64,000 nt of DNA, from the NCBI RefSeq assembly GCF_000716715.1, contig NZ_JNYJ01000019.1, positions 1 through 64,000 of the forward strand, in the 5' to 3' direction. The position numbers and the translations under genes are program-made. This DNA is from Dactylosporangium aurantiacum. GTDB lineage: Bacteria; Actinomycetota; Actinomycetes; Mycobacteriales; Micromonosporaceae. A model generated the notes under the pieces. That model was not told where the DNA came from, did not search any database, and was given only the letters and a program-made list of their open reading frames with translations. Below, one piece after another: positions 36,186-45,422 of this stretch. Within the stretch, counting starts at the first letter, position 1. Every line of letters starts with the position of its first letter.

Positions 36186-38501
36186 ATGCACGTGGCAAGA
36201 CTCCGACGGCGGGCACTGCTGGCGGGCACCGGGCTGCTCGCCCTGGTGGCCGCCGTCCTGCCGCCCGCGACCGCGCACGCCGCACCCGCCACGCCGTTCA
36301 CCCCGACGGCGACGTACAACGGCGGCGGCACGCGGTACACCGGCGCCACCGTCACCTCACCCGAGGGCACCTACCGGGTCGCGACGAACCTGTGGAACCC
36401 GGCGGTCAGCGGCGGGTTCACCATGAACTACGACACGGCGCAGTCCGGGTTCTCGGTGACGAACTACACCGCCAACTCCTACTTCGGCACCGACGCCAAC
36501 ACCGGCCCGGCGTGCACCAACGGCGCGGACAGCTTCGACCCGAACTGCGACTGGGCCGGCGTCGGCGACCCGTGGATCAACCCGAACACCGGCGCCCGGG
36601 ACCAGTACGCGACCACGGGCGGCACGGCGCCGTTCGTGCTGCAGCAGCCGCCGGCCGACGGCGTGAACCACACCACGGGCACGGCGAACGAGTTCAGCCA
36701 CCAGATCCACGCGCCGGCGGCGTACCCGAGCATCATCGCCGGCTGCCACTGGGGCGCGTGCGCGCCGACGACCACGACGCCGCAGGGTGCGCCGTTCCCG
36801 AAGCAGGCCGCCGGGGTCGCCCGGATGGACTCGGTGTGGAACATCAGCACCCCGGCCACGACCGGGTCGAACGAGGCGTGGGACGCGTCCTACGACATCT
36901 GGCTCGACTCGAACTGCCGGCCGCAGCCGTCCAACTGCACCACCCAGGGCAGCACGCTGCCGACGAACCCGACGCTGCTGAACAACCCGGGCCAGAACGA
37001 CGGCGCCGAGATCATGATCTGGGTCAACAACCAGGGGTACAACAACGCCAACGCCGCGGACGCGCAGAACCCCACCAGCTACGCCGCGCACGCCGGCAAG
37101 ATCCAGCCGGCCGGCATCCCGCTGCTGGTGAACGTCGCGATCCCGGGCATCCGCACCATGGTCAACGGCGTGTCGACGGCGACCACGTTCGACGTGTGGG
37201 GCGGCCGGGTGCGCAGCTTCGACAACGGTGTGCGGTGGAACGTCATCTCGTTCGTCGCCCGCACCAAGGGCACCGGCCTCGTCGGTGACCCCGCGGTGCC
37301 GCAGTCGATGGCGGCCAACGGCGGCTTCGACAGCCACATCTTCACCAAGTACGCCGCGAGCCTCGACGACATGGGCATCTACTGCGGCACCGACCCCAAC
37401 TCGCCGATCACCTTCGAGCAGACCACCTGCCTGGAGATGAAGTGGTGGCTGACGTCGGTGCAGGCCGGGTTCGAGATCTGGAACCTGCCGCAGACCTCGA
37501 CGATCGCCACGACGAAGTTCAGCGTCAACCCGGTCGCGGTCAGCGGCGGCATCAACACCGGCGGCCGGGCGACCGCGGACGGCACGCCGCTGGTGCACTG
37601 GGACGACGTGTTCACCATCAACGCCACCGGGTGCACCCCGTCGACCAGCGCCACCTGGAAGATCGTCGGGCGCAACTACGCGACGACCCCGCCGACGGAG
37701 GGCTTCACGCTCAGCGGCACGCTCACCGACACCGGGGCGGGCACGTACACCGCGACCGGCGTCGGGCCGCTGCGAAATCCGAACGCCGGGTACGTCCTGC
37801 ACGACGAGGCGCAGGTGATCATCGCGATCACGTGCAACGGGCAGACGTTCACCAGCACCGGCAACCTCTTCATCGACCCGAGCGGCCGGGTGTTCAACAC
37901 GGCCGGGGCGCCGGTCAGCGGGGCGACGGTGACGCTGTACCGCTCGGCGACGCAGAACGGCACGTACACGGTGGTGCCCAACGGCAGCACGACCGTCATG
38001 TCGCCGCGCAACCGGGCGAACCCGTCGATCACCAACGGGTACGGCTTCTACCGCTGGGACGTCTCGCCCGGCTGGTACAAGGTCCGCGTGTCGAAGGCCG
38101 GCTGCACCCAGCCCGGCAGCTCGCAGACGTACGTGGACTCGGTGGCCAAGGAGGTGGCGGTGAACCTGCCGCCGGTGACGAACCTGGACCTGGTGCTGTT
38201 CTGCGGTGAGACGCCGGCGCTGCCGACGACCGTGGTGGTGCGGGCGCCCGGGGTGCGGCCGATCAGCCAGGGCGGCTACTGCGCCGACGTGTACGTCACG
38301 AACAACACCGGCACGGCGAAGGAATGGTTCACGTCCTTCGCGATCCCGGCCGGGCAGCACATCAGCCAGACCTGGAACATGGTGCTGACCCAGCAGGGCG
38401 CGAGCGCGGTCAACGTGCACGCCGACCCGGCCAACCCGTGGAACAGGATCCTGCAGCCGGGCCAGACGACGAACGACGTCGGGTTCTGCACGGGCCCGTA
38501 G
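36186..38501 (+). CDS. Secreted modular GH12-type glycosidase
   Basis: A 771-residue exported protein. The signal peptide (Arg-rich start, cleavage near AHA-APA) is followed by a GH12-like catalytic region of about residues 40-440. Hallmarks are ASYDIWLD, the nucleophile motif GAEIMIWVNNQG and the acid/base motif AGFEIWNLP, with WNVISFVA between them. The region is longer than a typical 220-230-residue GH12 domain. Next come an Ig-like beta domain, a carboxypeptidase-regulatory-like domain (GRVFNTAGAPVSGATVTLY) and a C-terminal cellulose-binding-like segment (WFTSFAIPAGQHISQTWNM). It likely attacks beta-1,4-glucans or xyloglucan. AGGAGG is 9 nt before the ATG. Confidence 0.82.
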   Translation: MHVARLRRRALLAGTGLLALVAAVLPPATAHAAPATPFTPTATYNGGGTRYTGATVTSPEGTYRVATNLWNPAVSGGFTMNYDTAQSGFSVTNYTANSYFGTDANTGPACTNGADSFDPNCDWAGVGDPWINPNTGARDQYATTGGTAPFVLQQPPADGVNHTTGTANEFSHQIHAPAAYPSIIAGCHWGACAPTTTTPQGAPFPKQAAGVARMDSVWNISTPATTGSNEAWDASYDIWLDSNCRPQPSNCTTQGSTLPTNPTLLNNPGQNDGAEIMIWVNNQGYNNANAADAQNPTSYAAHAGKIQPAGIPLLVNVAIPGIRTMVNGVSTATTFDVWGGRVRSFDNGVRWNVISFVARTKGTGLVGDPAVPQSMAANGGFDSHIFTKYAASLDDMGIYCGTDPNSPITFEQTTCLEMKWWLTSVQAGFEIWNLPQTSTIATTKFSVNPVAVSGGINTGGRATADGTPLVHWDDVFTINATGCTPSTSATWKIVGRNYATTPPTEGFTLSGTLTDTGAGTYTATGVGPLRNPNAGYVLHDEAQVIIAITCNGQTFTSTGNLFIDPSGRVFNTAGAPVSGATVTLYRSATQNGTYTVVPNGSTTVMSPRNRANPSITNGYGFYRWDVSPGWYKVRVSKAGCTQPGSSQTYVDSVAKEVAVNLPPVTNLDLVLFCGETPALPTTVVVRAPGVRPISQGGYCADVYVTNNTGTAKEWFTSFAIPAGQHISQTWNMVLTQQGASAVNVHADPANPWNRILQPGQTTNDVGFCTGP

Positions 38502-38529
38502 GGCCACGGTCGCGAGACCGCTGAAGACT

Positions 38530-38564
38530 GGCGGGTGCCGGCGTATGGGAGGCCGGCACCCGCC
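38530..38564 (+). terminator. Bidirectional hairpin between GH12 and the XRE regulator
   Basis: GGCGGGTGCCGGC and GCCGGCACCCGCC form a perfect 13-bp stem with a 9-nt loop. It lies between the 3' ends of two convergent genes, 4 nt from the regulator's stop codon. Confidence 0.75.
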
Positions 38565-38567
38565 CCT

Positions 38568-40955
38568 TCACGCCCCGTCGGTGGCGTAGGCGACCGCCTC
38601 GGCCAGGGTCATCCGGGCGCCCCGCGCCCAGGCCCTGGCCATCGCCTCGTGGTCGAGGTCGCGGTGCACGACGGCGAGGTGGTCGCTGATGGCCCGCTCG
38701 ACCGGGTTCATCAGCGTGCCGCCGCCCTCCGCCAGCAGGGCGAGGGCGCCGAACAGCTGCGCGGCCCGCTGCGACTGCCGCTGCACGACGGCGAGGCTGG
38801 CCAGGCCGGCGAGGGACCGCACGATGCCGGCCCGGTCCGCCTCGGCCTGGGTGAGCTGCAGGCTGCGCCGGAAGCAGTCCCGGGACCGGGCGGCGTCGCC
38901 GGCGGCGAGGGCGGCGTGGCCGAGGTGCTCGAACGAGGTCGCGATCCCCCACGTGTTGGCCAGCTCGTCGAACAGGCCGAGCGCCTCGCCGAAGCGTTCC
39001 GCGGCCCGGGCGTGGTTGCCCTGCGCGAGGTCGGCCAGGCCCAGGTGGTCCAGGGTGATGGCGCGGCCCCAGGCGTGCCCGAGCCGCTGGAACAGCGCGC
39101 GGCTCGCCTCGAACAGCGCCTCGGCGCCGGCCGCGTCGGGCAGCCCGAGGCGGCTCTGGCCGAGGTGGTCCAGGGTCCAGGCGATGCCCTCGGTGTCGTC
39201 GAGGTCGCGGTACAGCACCAGGCTCTCCTCGAACAGGGCGAGGGCTTCGGCGCTGCCGCCGGACGCCTGCAGCATGGTGCCGACGCCGTGCAGCGCCTCG
39301 GCGACGCCGCGCGGGTCGCCCAGCTCGCGGAACAGCGCCAGGCTCTCGTCGAAGTACGCCTTGGCCCGCACGTGGTCGCTGCGGTCCACGGCGATCCAGC
39401 CGGCGCCGCACAGCACGTGGGCGCGCACCGCCGGGTCGTGCTCGCCGGACAGGTGCATGACGAGGGTGACCCAGCGGCTCGCCTCGGTGTGGTGGGAGCG
39501 GATGTGCCAGAACTTCCACAGCGCGGCCACCAGCCGCAGCCCGGCGTCGGCGTCGTCGCGCTGGATGTGCCACTCCAGGGCGCCGCGCAGGTTGTTGTGC
39601 TCGACGCCGAGCCGGTCCAGGTCGGTCTCCTGCTCGGCGAGCGCCAGGTAGTAGCGGGCGTGCCGGTCCCGGATCCGGTCCTGCTCGCCGGAGGCGACGA
39701 GCCGCTCCAGGGCGTACTCGCGGATCATCTCGAAGAAGTCGGCGTACCGTTCGCCGTCGGCGCGGACCTCCTGCCGCAGCAGGTTCTTGTCGACGAGCCC
39801 GGTGACGCCGTCCAGGACGGTGGCGGCGTCGAGGTCCATGACGGCCTCGGCGGCGCTGAGGCAGAACCCGCCGGTGAACACGGCCAGGCGGGCGAAGAGC
39901 AGCTGCTCGCCGGGTTCGAGCAGGTCGTAGCTCCAGTCGATGGTGCGCCGCAGCGTCTGCTGCCGCTCCGGCAGGTCCCGCGGCCCGTCGGTGAGCAGGG
40001 TGAGCCGGTGGTTGAGCCGGGCCAGGATCGCGGCGGTGGACAACAGCGCGACCCGGGCGGCGACCAGCTCGATCGCGAGGGGCAGGCCGTCGACGCCGGC
40101 GCAGATGGCGGCGACGTCACCGGCGTTGGCGTCGGTGAGCCGGAACGCGGGGTCGACGGCGGCGGCGCGCTCGACGAACAGCTCGACGGCGGCCGAGCGC
40201 AGGACGGTCTCGGCGGTCGGGTCGTGCCGGGTGCTGGGCAGCGCGAGCGGCGGCACGGGCACCAGCCGCTCCCCGCGGATGTGCAGCGGCGCCCGGCTGG
40301 TGGCGAGGATGCGCAGCTCCGGGCAGGCGGTGAGCAGCTCCGCGAAGCATCTCGCCGCGCCGAGCAGGTGCTCGCAGTCGTCGAGCAGCAGCAGGAGCCG
40401 GCGGTCGCGTAGGTGCTCGACCAGCACGTCCGCCAGTGGCGTGCCGGCGACCTCGCGCACGCCGAGCGCGGTGGCCAGGGTCGGCACGACCAGGGCCTCG
40501 TCGCCGACGGGGGCGAACGCGACGAAGCACACCCCGTCGGGGAACACGGTGCGCAGCTCGCCGGCGACCTCCACGCTGAGCCGGCTCTTGCCGATGCCGG
40601 GCGGGCCGACGAGCGTGACGATCCGTACGCCGCGCCGCATGACGGTGTCGCGCACCAGGTCGACCTCGGCCTGCCGGCCGATCAGGCGGGTCAGCGGCGC
40701 GGGCAGGTTCGACCGGGTCGCGGGGACCGGCTCGAGGCGGCCCAGGCCGACGAACGCGCCCTGCTGCTCCGGGTCGATGCGCAGGCAGTGGGCGAGGCGT
40801 TCGGCGAGCTCGCGGGACGGGCGGCGCTCGTCGGTCTCGACCTTGCGGATCGTGACCACCGAGTAGCCGACCTGGTTGGCCAGGTCCCGCTGCGTCATGT
40901 CGAGCGCGCGCCGCCGGTGCTTGATGACCTGTCCGAACGTGGCGACCGCGGCCAC
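38568..40955 (-). CDS. XRE-type STAND ATPase regulator with TPR repeats
   Basis: A 795-residue regulator. An XRE helix-turn-helix (about 5-62, ALDMTQRDLANQVGYSVVTI) is followed by an AAA/STAND ATPase with Walker A TLVGPPGIGKSRLSVEVAG and Walker B LLLLLDDCEHL. After GVDGLPLAIELVAARV comes a winged-helix part, then a C-terminal TPR region of about 350 residues (for example AEALHGVGTMLQASGGSAEA). It resembles LAL/AfsR-like ATPases that gate DNA binding by a small signal. The GTG at 40955 was chosen because AGGAGG lies 6 nt upstream; starts at 40970 or 40973 would place that site inside the gene. Confidence 0.88.
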   Translation of the reverse strand: MAAVATFGQVIKHRRRALDMTQRDLANQVGYSVVTIRKVETDERRPSRELAERLAHCLRIDPEQQGAFVGLGRLEPVPATRSNLPAPLTRLIGRQAEVDLVRDTVMRRGVRIVTLVGPPGIGKSRLSVEVAGELRTVFPDGVCFVAFAPVGDEALVVPTLATALGVREVAGTPLADVLVEHLRDRRLLLLLDDCEHLLGAARCFAELLTACPELRILATSRAPLHIRGERLVPVPPLALPSTRHDPTAETVLRSAAVELFVERAAAVDPAFRLTDANAGDVAAICAGVDGLPLAIELVAARVALLSTAAILARLNHRLTLLTDGPRDLPERQQTLRRTIDWSYDLLEPGEQLLFARLAVFTGGFCLSAAEAVMDLDAATVLDGVTGLVDKNLLRQEVRADGERYADFFEMIREYALERLVASGEQDRIRDRHARYYLALAEQETDLDRLGVEHNNLRGALEWHIQRDDADAGLRLVAALWKFWHIRSHHTEASRWVTLVMHLSGEHDPAVRAHVLCGAGWIAVDRSDHVRAKAYFDESLALFRELGDPRGVAEALHGVGTMLQASGGSAEALALFEESLVLYRDLDDTEGIAWTLDHLGQSRLGLPDAAGAEALFEASRALFQRLGHAWGRAITLDHLGLADLAQGNHARAAERFGEALGLFDELANTWGIATSFEHLGHAALAAGDAARSRDCFRRSLQLTQAEADRAGIVRSLAGLASLAVVQRQSQRAAQLFGALALLAEGGGTLMNPVERAISDHLAVVHRDLDHEAMARAWARGARMTLAEAVAYATDGA

Positions 40956-41082
40956 CGACCACCTCCTCATCACCTACGAGACGGACCATGCGACGCGTCA
41001 CCGGGCGCGCTACGCCCGGTAACACGCCGGAAACGCTTCCAAGGTGCCCGGTCGTCCCGCCCGCGTCATGAGTGGCGGGTGC

Positions 41083-43761
41083 TCAGTTTTCCGCCGGTGG
41101 GGTACTCAGCCCCGTCTCCAGCCCTTCCCGGCCGTGCACGCCGAGCTTGAGGTACACGCGGGCCAGGTGGTTCTCCACGGTACGGCCGGAGACGGTGAGC
41201 CGCTCGGCGATGTCCCGGTTGCTCAGCCCCTGCGCGGCGAGCAGCGCGACCTCCCGCTCCCGGCGGGTGAGCCGGTCGCCGGTGCCGGCCCGGGACAGCA
41301 GCGGGGTGCGCAGCCCCGGGCACTGCGCGGCGAGCGCGGCGGCGGCCGCGGCGACCCGGGCCGGTTCGCGGGACGCGCCGCCCGCGGCGACGGCGGCGGC
41401 CGACAGCGCGTCCACGGCGTACACGGTGAACCCGAGCCGGCCGAAGGTGTCCGCCGCCGACTCCAGCGCCACCGGGTCGCCCTGGGCCGCGCCGGTGACG
41501 AACGCCGCGATCGCCGCGCCCAACGGCCACCCCTCCGGCAGCGGGGCCCGCAGCGTGACCTCCGCCAGGACCGCGGCGGCGAGGTCCGCGCGGCCCAGCC
41601 GGGCCAGGTCGCCGGCGAGCACGACCGCGGGCATGACCGCGCCGCGCGCCGCCCAGTGGCGGGCCTGCCCGGCCAGGGTCACGCACGCGTGGTCAGGATC
41701 GCCGGTGTACGCGGTGTGCCAGGCGACGGCACGGTCGATCTCGTAGTGGTACATGCGGATCTGGCGCAGCTCGGGGCGGGTCGAGGCCAGTTCGGCGCGC
41801 AGCACGTCGGCCCGGGCGGCGTCGCCCTGGTGCACGGCGACGAGCAGCCCGATGGCGAGGACCCAGCCGAGCCCGATCGGCGAGTTGACCCGTCGGAAGT
41901 ACGCGGCGGCCTCGACCGCGTGCCGGCGGGCCCGCTCCAGGTCGCCGGCGGGCAGCTCCAGCGAGGCGAGCCCGGCGGTGATCCAGGCCAGTCCGTGCGC
42001 GTCACCGGTGTCGGCGGCGGCCCGCAGCGCCGCGCCACCGAACGCGCGGGCCTCCGCGGCGTGCCCGGCGTCGGTGATGACCCGCACGCACAGCCCTGCG
42101 AGGCCGGTGAGGACGCCGATGTCGCGGTGCTCCCGGTCGGCCTCGGCGATCAGCCGGTACGCCCGGCGCGACAGCCGCATCGCCGCGGGGAACCGGCCCG
42201 CCATCATGCACGCCATGCCGCCGGCCGCGGCGGCGCGCAGCGACGGCTCGGCGCCGTCGCGGCCGTCCACGAGCGGCTCCAGCAGCCGCAGCGCCTCGGC
42301 GGGGGTGCCGGACGCGGCCAGCAGCATGCTGCGCTGGATGGCCAGCTCGGCCCGCCACACGGGGTCGGCGACGGCGGCCTCGGCGACCTCGAGGACGTCG
42401 AGGGCCTCGTCGAGGCGGCCGGCGCCCCAGCCGCGGTAGAAGGCGCGGGCCAGGGCGACCCCGGCGCGCCCCTCGTCGGAGTCGACGGTGGCGGCGAGCC
42501 GGTCGAGGGTGCGGTACCCGTCGGCGAACCGGCCGTCGTCGAACTGGGCGGCGCACACCAGCAGGCCCGCCTCGACGTCGCCGGTGGCGGCCCAGGCGTG
42601 CCGGGCGAGCCGCTCGCGCAGCCCGGCGCCGGCGCGCAGGACCGTGGCGCGGCGGGCCGCCTCGGTCATCCACGCCGGGTCGAAGCCGCCGCCGCCGGTG
42701 AGCCGCCACACCGCCCAGCGCAGCAGGTCGCCGGCGCGCCGGGCGCCGGCGCGCTCGTACAGGTCGGCGAGCGTCCGGGTGTGCCGCAGCCGGGCCGAGG
42801 CGGGCAGGGTGGCCCGCAGGATCTCCCCGTACAGCGGGTGGGCCAGCCCGGCCGGCAGGCGACGCCCGTCGCGGCGGACCACGATCAGGCCGCGGCGCTC
42901 CAGCGACTCGACCGCCTCCGGGTCGCACAGCTCGTGCAGCCGGCTCAGCCCCACCTGACCGGCGAGGGCCAGCAGCTCCAGCGCCCGCCGCTCCTCCGGG
43001 GTGGTGCTGCGCAGCCGGGTGTCGAGCAGGTCGGTGAGCCGCTGCGACGCGGTCCGCGCCGGCCGCAGGTGCCACAGCCCGTCCACGACGGTCAGCGCGC
43101 CGGTGTCCAGGGCGTCGCCGAGCAGCTCCCGCACGTAGAGCGGGTTGCCGGCGGAGACGCGCTGGATGAAGGCGACGGTGATGCTGGAGACCGGCCCGTC
43201 CAGGACCGCGGCGAGCAACGCGCCGATCGCCGGCGGGCCGAGCGGCTCCAGGTCGACCCGGGTCAGCCGGCCGGTGCGCAGCAGCGCGGTGACGAAGTCC
43301 GGCACGGGCGTGCCGGAGCGCAGCGTCGCGACGACGTCGAGCAGCCCACCGGCGACGATCTGGTGGATGACGAGGGCGGACAGCGGGTCGAGCAGGTCGA
43401 CGTCGTCGACGAGCAGGACCGCCCGGCCCTCGCCCGCCGGTGCGGCGCTGACGGCCCGCACGACGGCGGCGACGGCGCCGCCCGCGTCGTCGCCGGCCCG
43501 GGTGCGGGCCGGCAGCCACCGGGCGAAGGCGCCCAGCGGCACGTCCCGGCCGGCCTCGGAGGCGTGCACGCGCAGCACCCGGTGCCCGGAGCGGGCGGTG
43601 ACGGCCTCGTCGGCGAGGCGGCTCTTGCCGATCCCGGCGGGGCCGATGATGAGGGCGCCGCCGGCCTCCGCGCCGCCCAGGGCGCGCAGCACCGCGGCCC
43701 GCTCCGCGTCGCGGGCCACGAACGGCCACCGCCGCCGCGGCTGTTGGGTCTCGACCGTCAT
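41083..43761 (-). CDS. LAL-type (MalT-like) LuxR transcriptional regulator
   Basis: An 892-residue regulator. An N-terminal AAA ATPase has Walker A ALIIGPAGIGKSRLADEAV and Walker B VLLVDDVDLLDPL. A long helical TPR-like middle follows. The C-terminal LuxR helix-turn-helix (about 825-885) reads LTRREREVALLAAQGLSNRD and ERLTVSGRTVENHLARVYLK. Such large ATP-binding LuxR proteins activate sugar or antibiotic genes on binding an inducer. ATG start at 43761. No obvious target operon is adjacent apart from the membrane protein gene upstream. Confidence 0.92.
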   Translation of the reverse strand: MTVETQQPRRRWPFVARDAERAAVLRALGGAEAGGALIIGPAGIGKSRLADEAVTARSGHRVLRVHASEAGRDVPLGAFARWLPARTRAGDDAGGAVAAVVRAVSAAPAGEGRAVLLVDDVDLLDPLSALVIHQIVAGGLLDVVATLRSGTPVPDFVTALLRTGRLTRVDLEPLGPPAIGALLAAVLDGPVSSITVAFIQRVSAGNPLYVRELLGDALDTGALTVVDGLWHLRPARTASQRLTDLLDTRLRSTTPEERRALELLALAGQVGLSRLHELCDPEAVESLERRGLIVVRRDGRRLPAGLAHPLYGEILRATLPASARLRHTRTLADLYERAGARRAGDLLRWAVWRLTGGGGFDPAWMTEAARRATVLRAGAGLRERLARHAWAATGDVEAGLLVCAAQFDDGRFADGYRTLDRLAATVDSDEGRAGVALARAFYRGWGAGRLDEALDVLEVAEAAVADPVWRAELAIQRSMLLAASGTPAEALRLLEPLVDGRDGAEPSLRAAAAGGMACMMAGRFPAAMRLSRRAYRLIAEADREHRDIGVLTGLAGLCVRVITDAGHAAEARAFGGAALRAAADTGDAHGLAWITAGLASLELPAGDLERARRHAVEAAAYFRRVNSPIGLGWVLAIGLLVAVHQGDAARADVLRAELASTRPELRQIRMYHYEIDRAVAWHTAYTGDPDHACVTLAGQARHWAARGAVMPAVVLAGDLARLGRADLAAAVLAEVTLRAPLPEGWPLGAAIAAFVTGAAQGDPVALESAADTFGRLGFTVYAVDALSAAAVAAGGASREPARVAAAAAALAAQCPGLRTPLLSRAGTGDRLTRREREVALLAAQGLSNRDIAERLTVSGRTVENHLARVYLKLGVHGREGLETGLSTPPAEN

Positions 43762-43896
43762 GCGCCTCCGTACATCCAGGGTCGACTACATCACGTCGCC
43801 GCAACCCCCGGCCAGCGCCGTGCGGCCGGCGGCGTGACCAGCGCGCCGGCCGGTTTCCGGCCCGCGACGAGTCGCCGGACGGTCGCCGGGCGGCGG

Positions 43897-43932
43897 CCGC
43901 TCACCAGCCGCCGGCCGCTCACCAGCCGCCGG
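43897..43932. repeat. Two tandem copies of an 18-bp unit at a gene end
   Basis: CCGCTCACCAGCCGCCGG is repeated exactly at 43897-43914 and 43915-43932. The second copy contains the stop codon of the membrane protein gene (TGA, complement of 43919-43921). The first copy would encode the same AGGW-stop again. Confidence 0.8.
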
Positions 43933-44704
43933 CGAAGAACGCGGCCAGCGCCGGGGCCGGGTCGGCGGCGACGGTCGTGTTGGCCACCGCGACGGCGGCC
44001 ACCGCCAGGGCCGACAGCAGCATCAGCGCCGCGAACGACGCCACGGCCCGCCTGATCCCCCGGTCCCCCGCCGGGGTGCGCAGGAACCGCCGGCCGGCCG
44101 CGACGCTCACGGCGAGCAGCGCGGCGGCGACCGTACCGGCGACGACCGCCATCACCGCGTGGTAGTGGGCGAACGCGTCGACCATGACGCCGGCGGCCGG
44201 CGCGGCGGTGTCCCCGGTGAGCCGCTGCCGCACCTGGTCGAGGGTGGCCGCGAGGGGCGCGTCGGCGGCCGGTCCGTCCAGCAGCATCGGCAGCAGCGAG
44301 GCGAACGGCGACGCGGCGCCCTGCACGTTCGCCATGACCAGCGCGACGGCGGCCAGGCCGAGCACGGTGACGGCGCCGCCCGCGGCGGCGATGCCGGCCC
44401 GGCGGCCGGTGGTGTGCCGGTACGCCCGCCACAGCGCGGCGCCGAGCGCGGTCAGCGACGCCAGCAGCAGCGCCGCGGTGACGGCCTTGACCAGGTGGTA
44501 CCGGGCCCAGGAGTCGACCACCGCGTGCAGCCGCGGGGTGAGGTCCCGTTCGCCGGTCGCCCAGTACTCGACGAACGCGGCCCGGAACGCACCGGTGGAG
44601 CCGCCGACCAGCAGCGGCGGGGCGAGGACGAAGGCGGCCAGGGACACGACCGCGAGCGCGGTCAGGGCGGCGAGGACGCGGCCCCGCGGTGGCGTGGTGT
44701 GCAC
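43919..44704 (-). CDS. Multi-span membrane protein of unknown function
   Basis: A 261-residue integral membrane protein with about four to five hydrophobic helices (VLAALTALAVVSLAAFVLAP, VTAALLLASLTALGAALW, VTVLGLAAVALVMA, VMAVVAGTVAAALLAVSVA, ALMLLSALAVAAVAVANT). Extracellular loops have HYH-type repeats (WARYHLVKA and FAHYHAVMA) that suggest an internal duplication. GTG start at 44704 with GAGAGG upstream. It follows the two-component system genes in the same direction, 67 nt downstream of the response regulator, and may be its target. Confidence 0.7.
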   Translation of the reverse strand: MHTTPPRGRVLAALTALAVVSLAAFVLAPPLLVGGSTGAFRAAFVEYWATGERDLTPRLHAVVDSWARYHLVKAVTAALLLASLTALGAALWRAYRHTTGRRAGIAAAGGAVTVLGLAAVALVMANVQGAASPFASLLPMLLDGPAADAPLAATLDQVRQRLTGDTAAPAAGVMVDAFAHYHAVMAVVAGTVAAALLAVSVAAGRRFLRTPAGDRGIRRAVASFAALMLLSALAVAAVAVANTTVAADPAPALAAFFAGGW

Positions 44705-44771
44705 GGTGGACCTCTCGGTGGGCAGGGTGGGGCCGCCGGTCCGCGGACGGGCCGGCGCTGGACGGGGTGGG

Positions 44772-45422
44772 TTACCGCGGGCGGCCGCGCAGGTACGTGA
44801 GCACGGCCAGGACCCGGCGGTTCGTGTCGTCGCTGACCGGCAGGTCGAGCTTGGTGAGCACGCTGCCGATGTGCTTGCCGACGCCGGCCTCGGTCAGGGT
44901 GAGGATGCGGGCGATCGCGGCGTTGGAGTGGCCCTCGGCGATCAGGGCGAGGACCTCGCGCTCGCGGGGCGACAGGTGCCCGAGCGGGTCCCGGCCGCGC
45001 TGCATCAGCTGCCGGACGACCTCGGCGTCCACGACGGTGCCGCCGGCGGCGACCTGGCGCAGCTTCCCGACGAACTCCGCGACGTCGGCGACGCGGTCCT
45101 TGAGCAGGTACCCGATGCCCCGGCCGTCGCCGGAGCCGAGCAGCTCACCGGCGTAGCTGTGCTGGACGTACTGGCTGAGCGCGACGACGGCGAGCCCGGG
45201 GTCGGCGGCCCGCAGCGCCACCGCGGCGCGCAGCCCCTCGTCGGTGCGGCCGGGCGGCATCCGCACGTCGGTGACGACCAGGTCCGGCCGGGTCCGGCGC
45301 ACCGCGGCGACCAGCTCGCCGGCGTCGCCGACCGCCGCGACGACGTCGAAGCCGAACCGGGCCAGCAGCCCGACGAGCCCTTCCCGCAGCAGCACGGAGT
45401 CCTCCGCGATCACGACCCGCAC
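44772..45422 (-). CDS. NarL/FixJ-family response regulator
   Basis: A 216-residue two-component regulator. The receiver domain has Asp8, phospho-acceptor Asp52 (VVTDVRMPP) and a Lys in YLLKDRV. The LuxR-type DNA-binding domain reads HLSPREREVLALIAEGHSNA then ARILTLTEAGVGKHIGSVLT. The GTG at 45422 overlaps the kinase gene by 13 nt, so the pair is translationally coupled. The signal is unknown. Confidence 0.95.
   Translation of the reverse strand: MRVVIAEDSVLLREGLVGLLARFGFDVVAAVGDAGELVAAVRRTRPDLVVTDVRMPPGRTDEGLRAAVALRAADPGLAVVALSQYVQHSYAGELLGSGDGRGIGYLLKDRVADVAEFVGKLRQVAAGGTVVDAEVVRQLMQRGRDPLGHLSPREREVLALIAEGHSNAAIARILTLTEAGVGKHIGSVLTKLDLPVSDDTNRRVLAVLTYLRGRPR

Noticed and set aside
37000..38507. 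Long antisense frame opposite the GH12 gene
   Set aside because: Val/Arg/Gly-rich shadow with no start signal; the plus-strand protein has a signal peptide and GH12 motifs.
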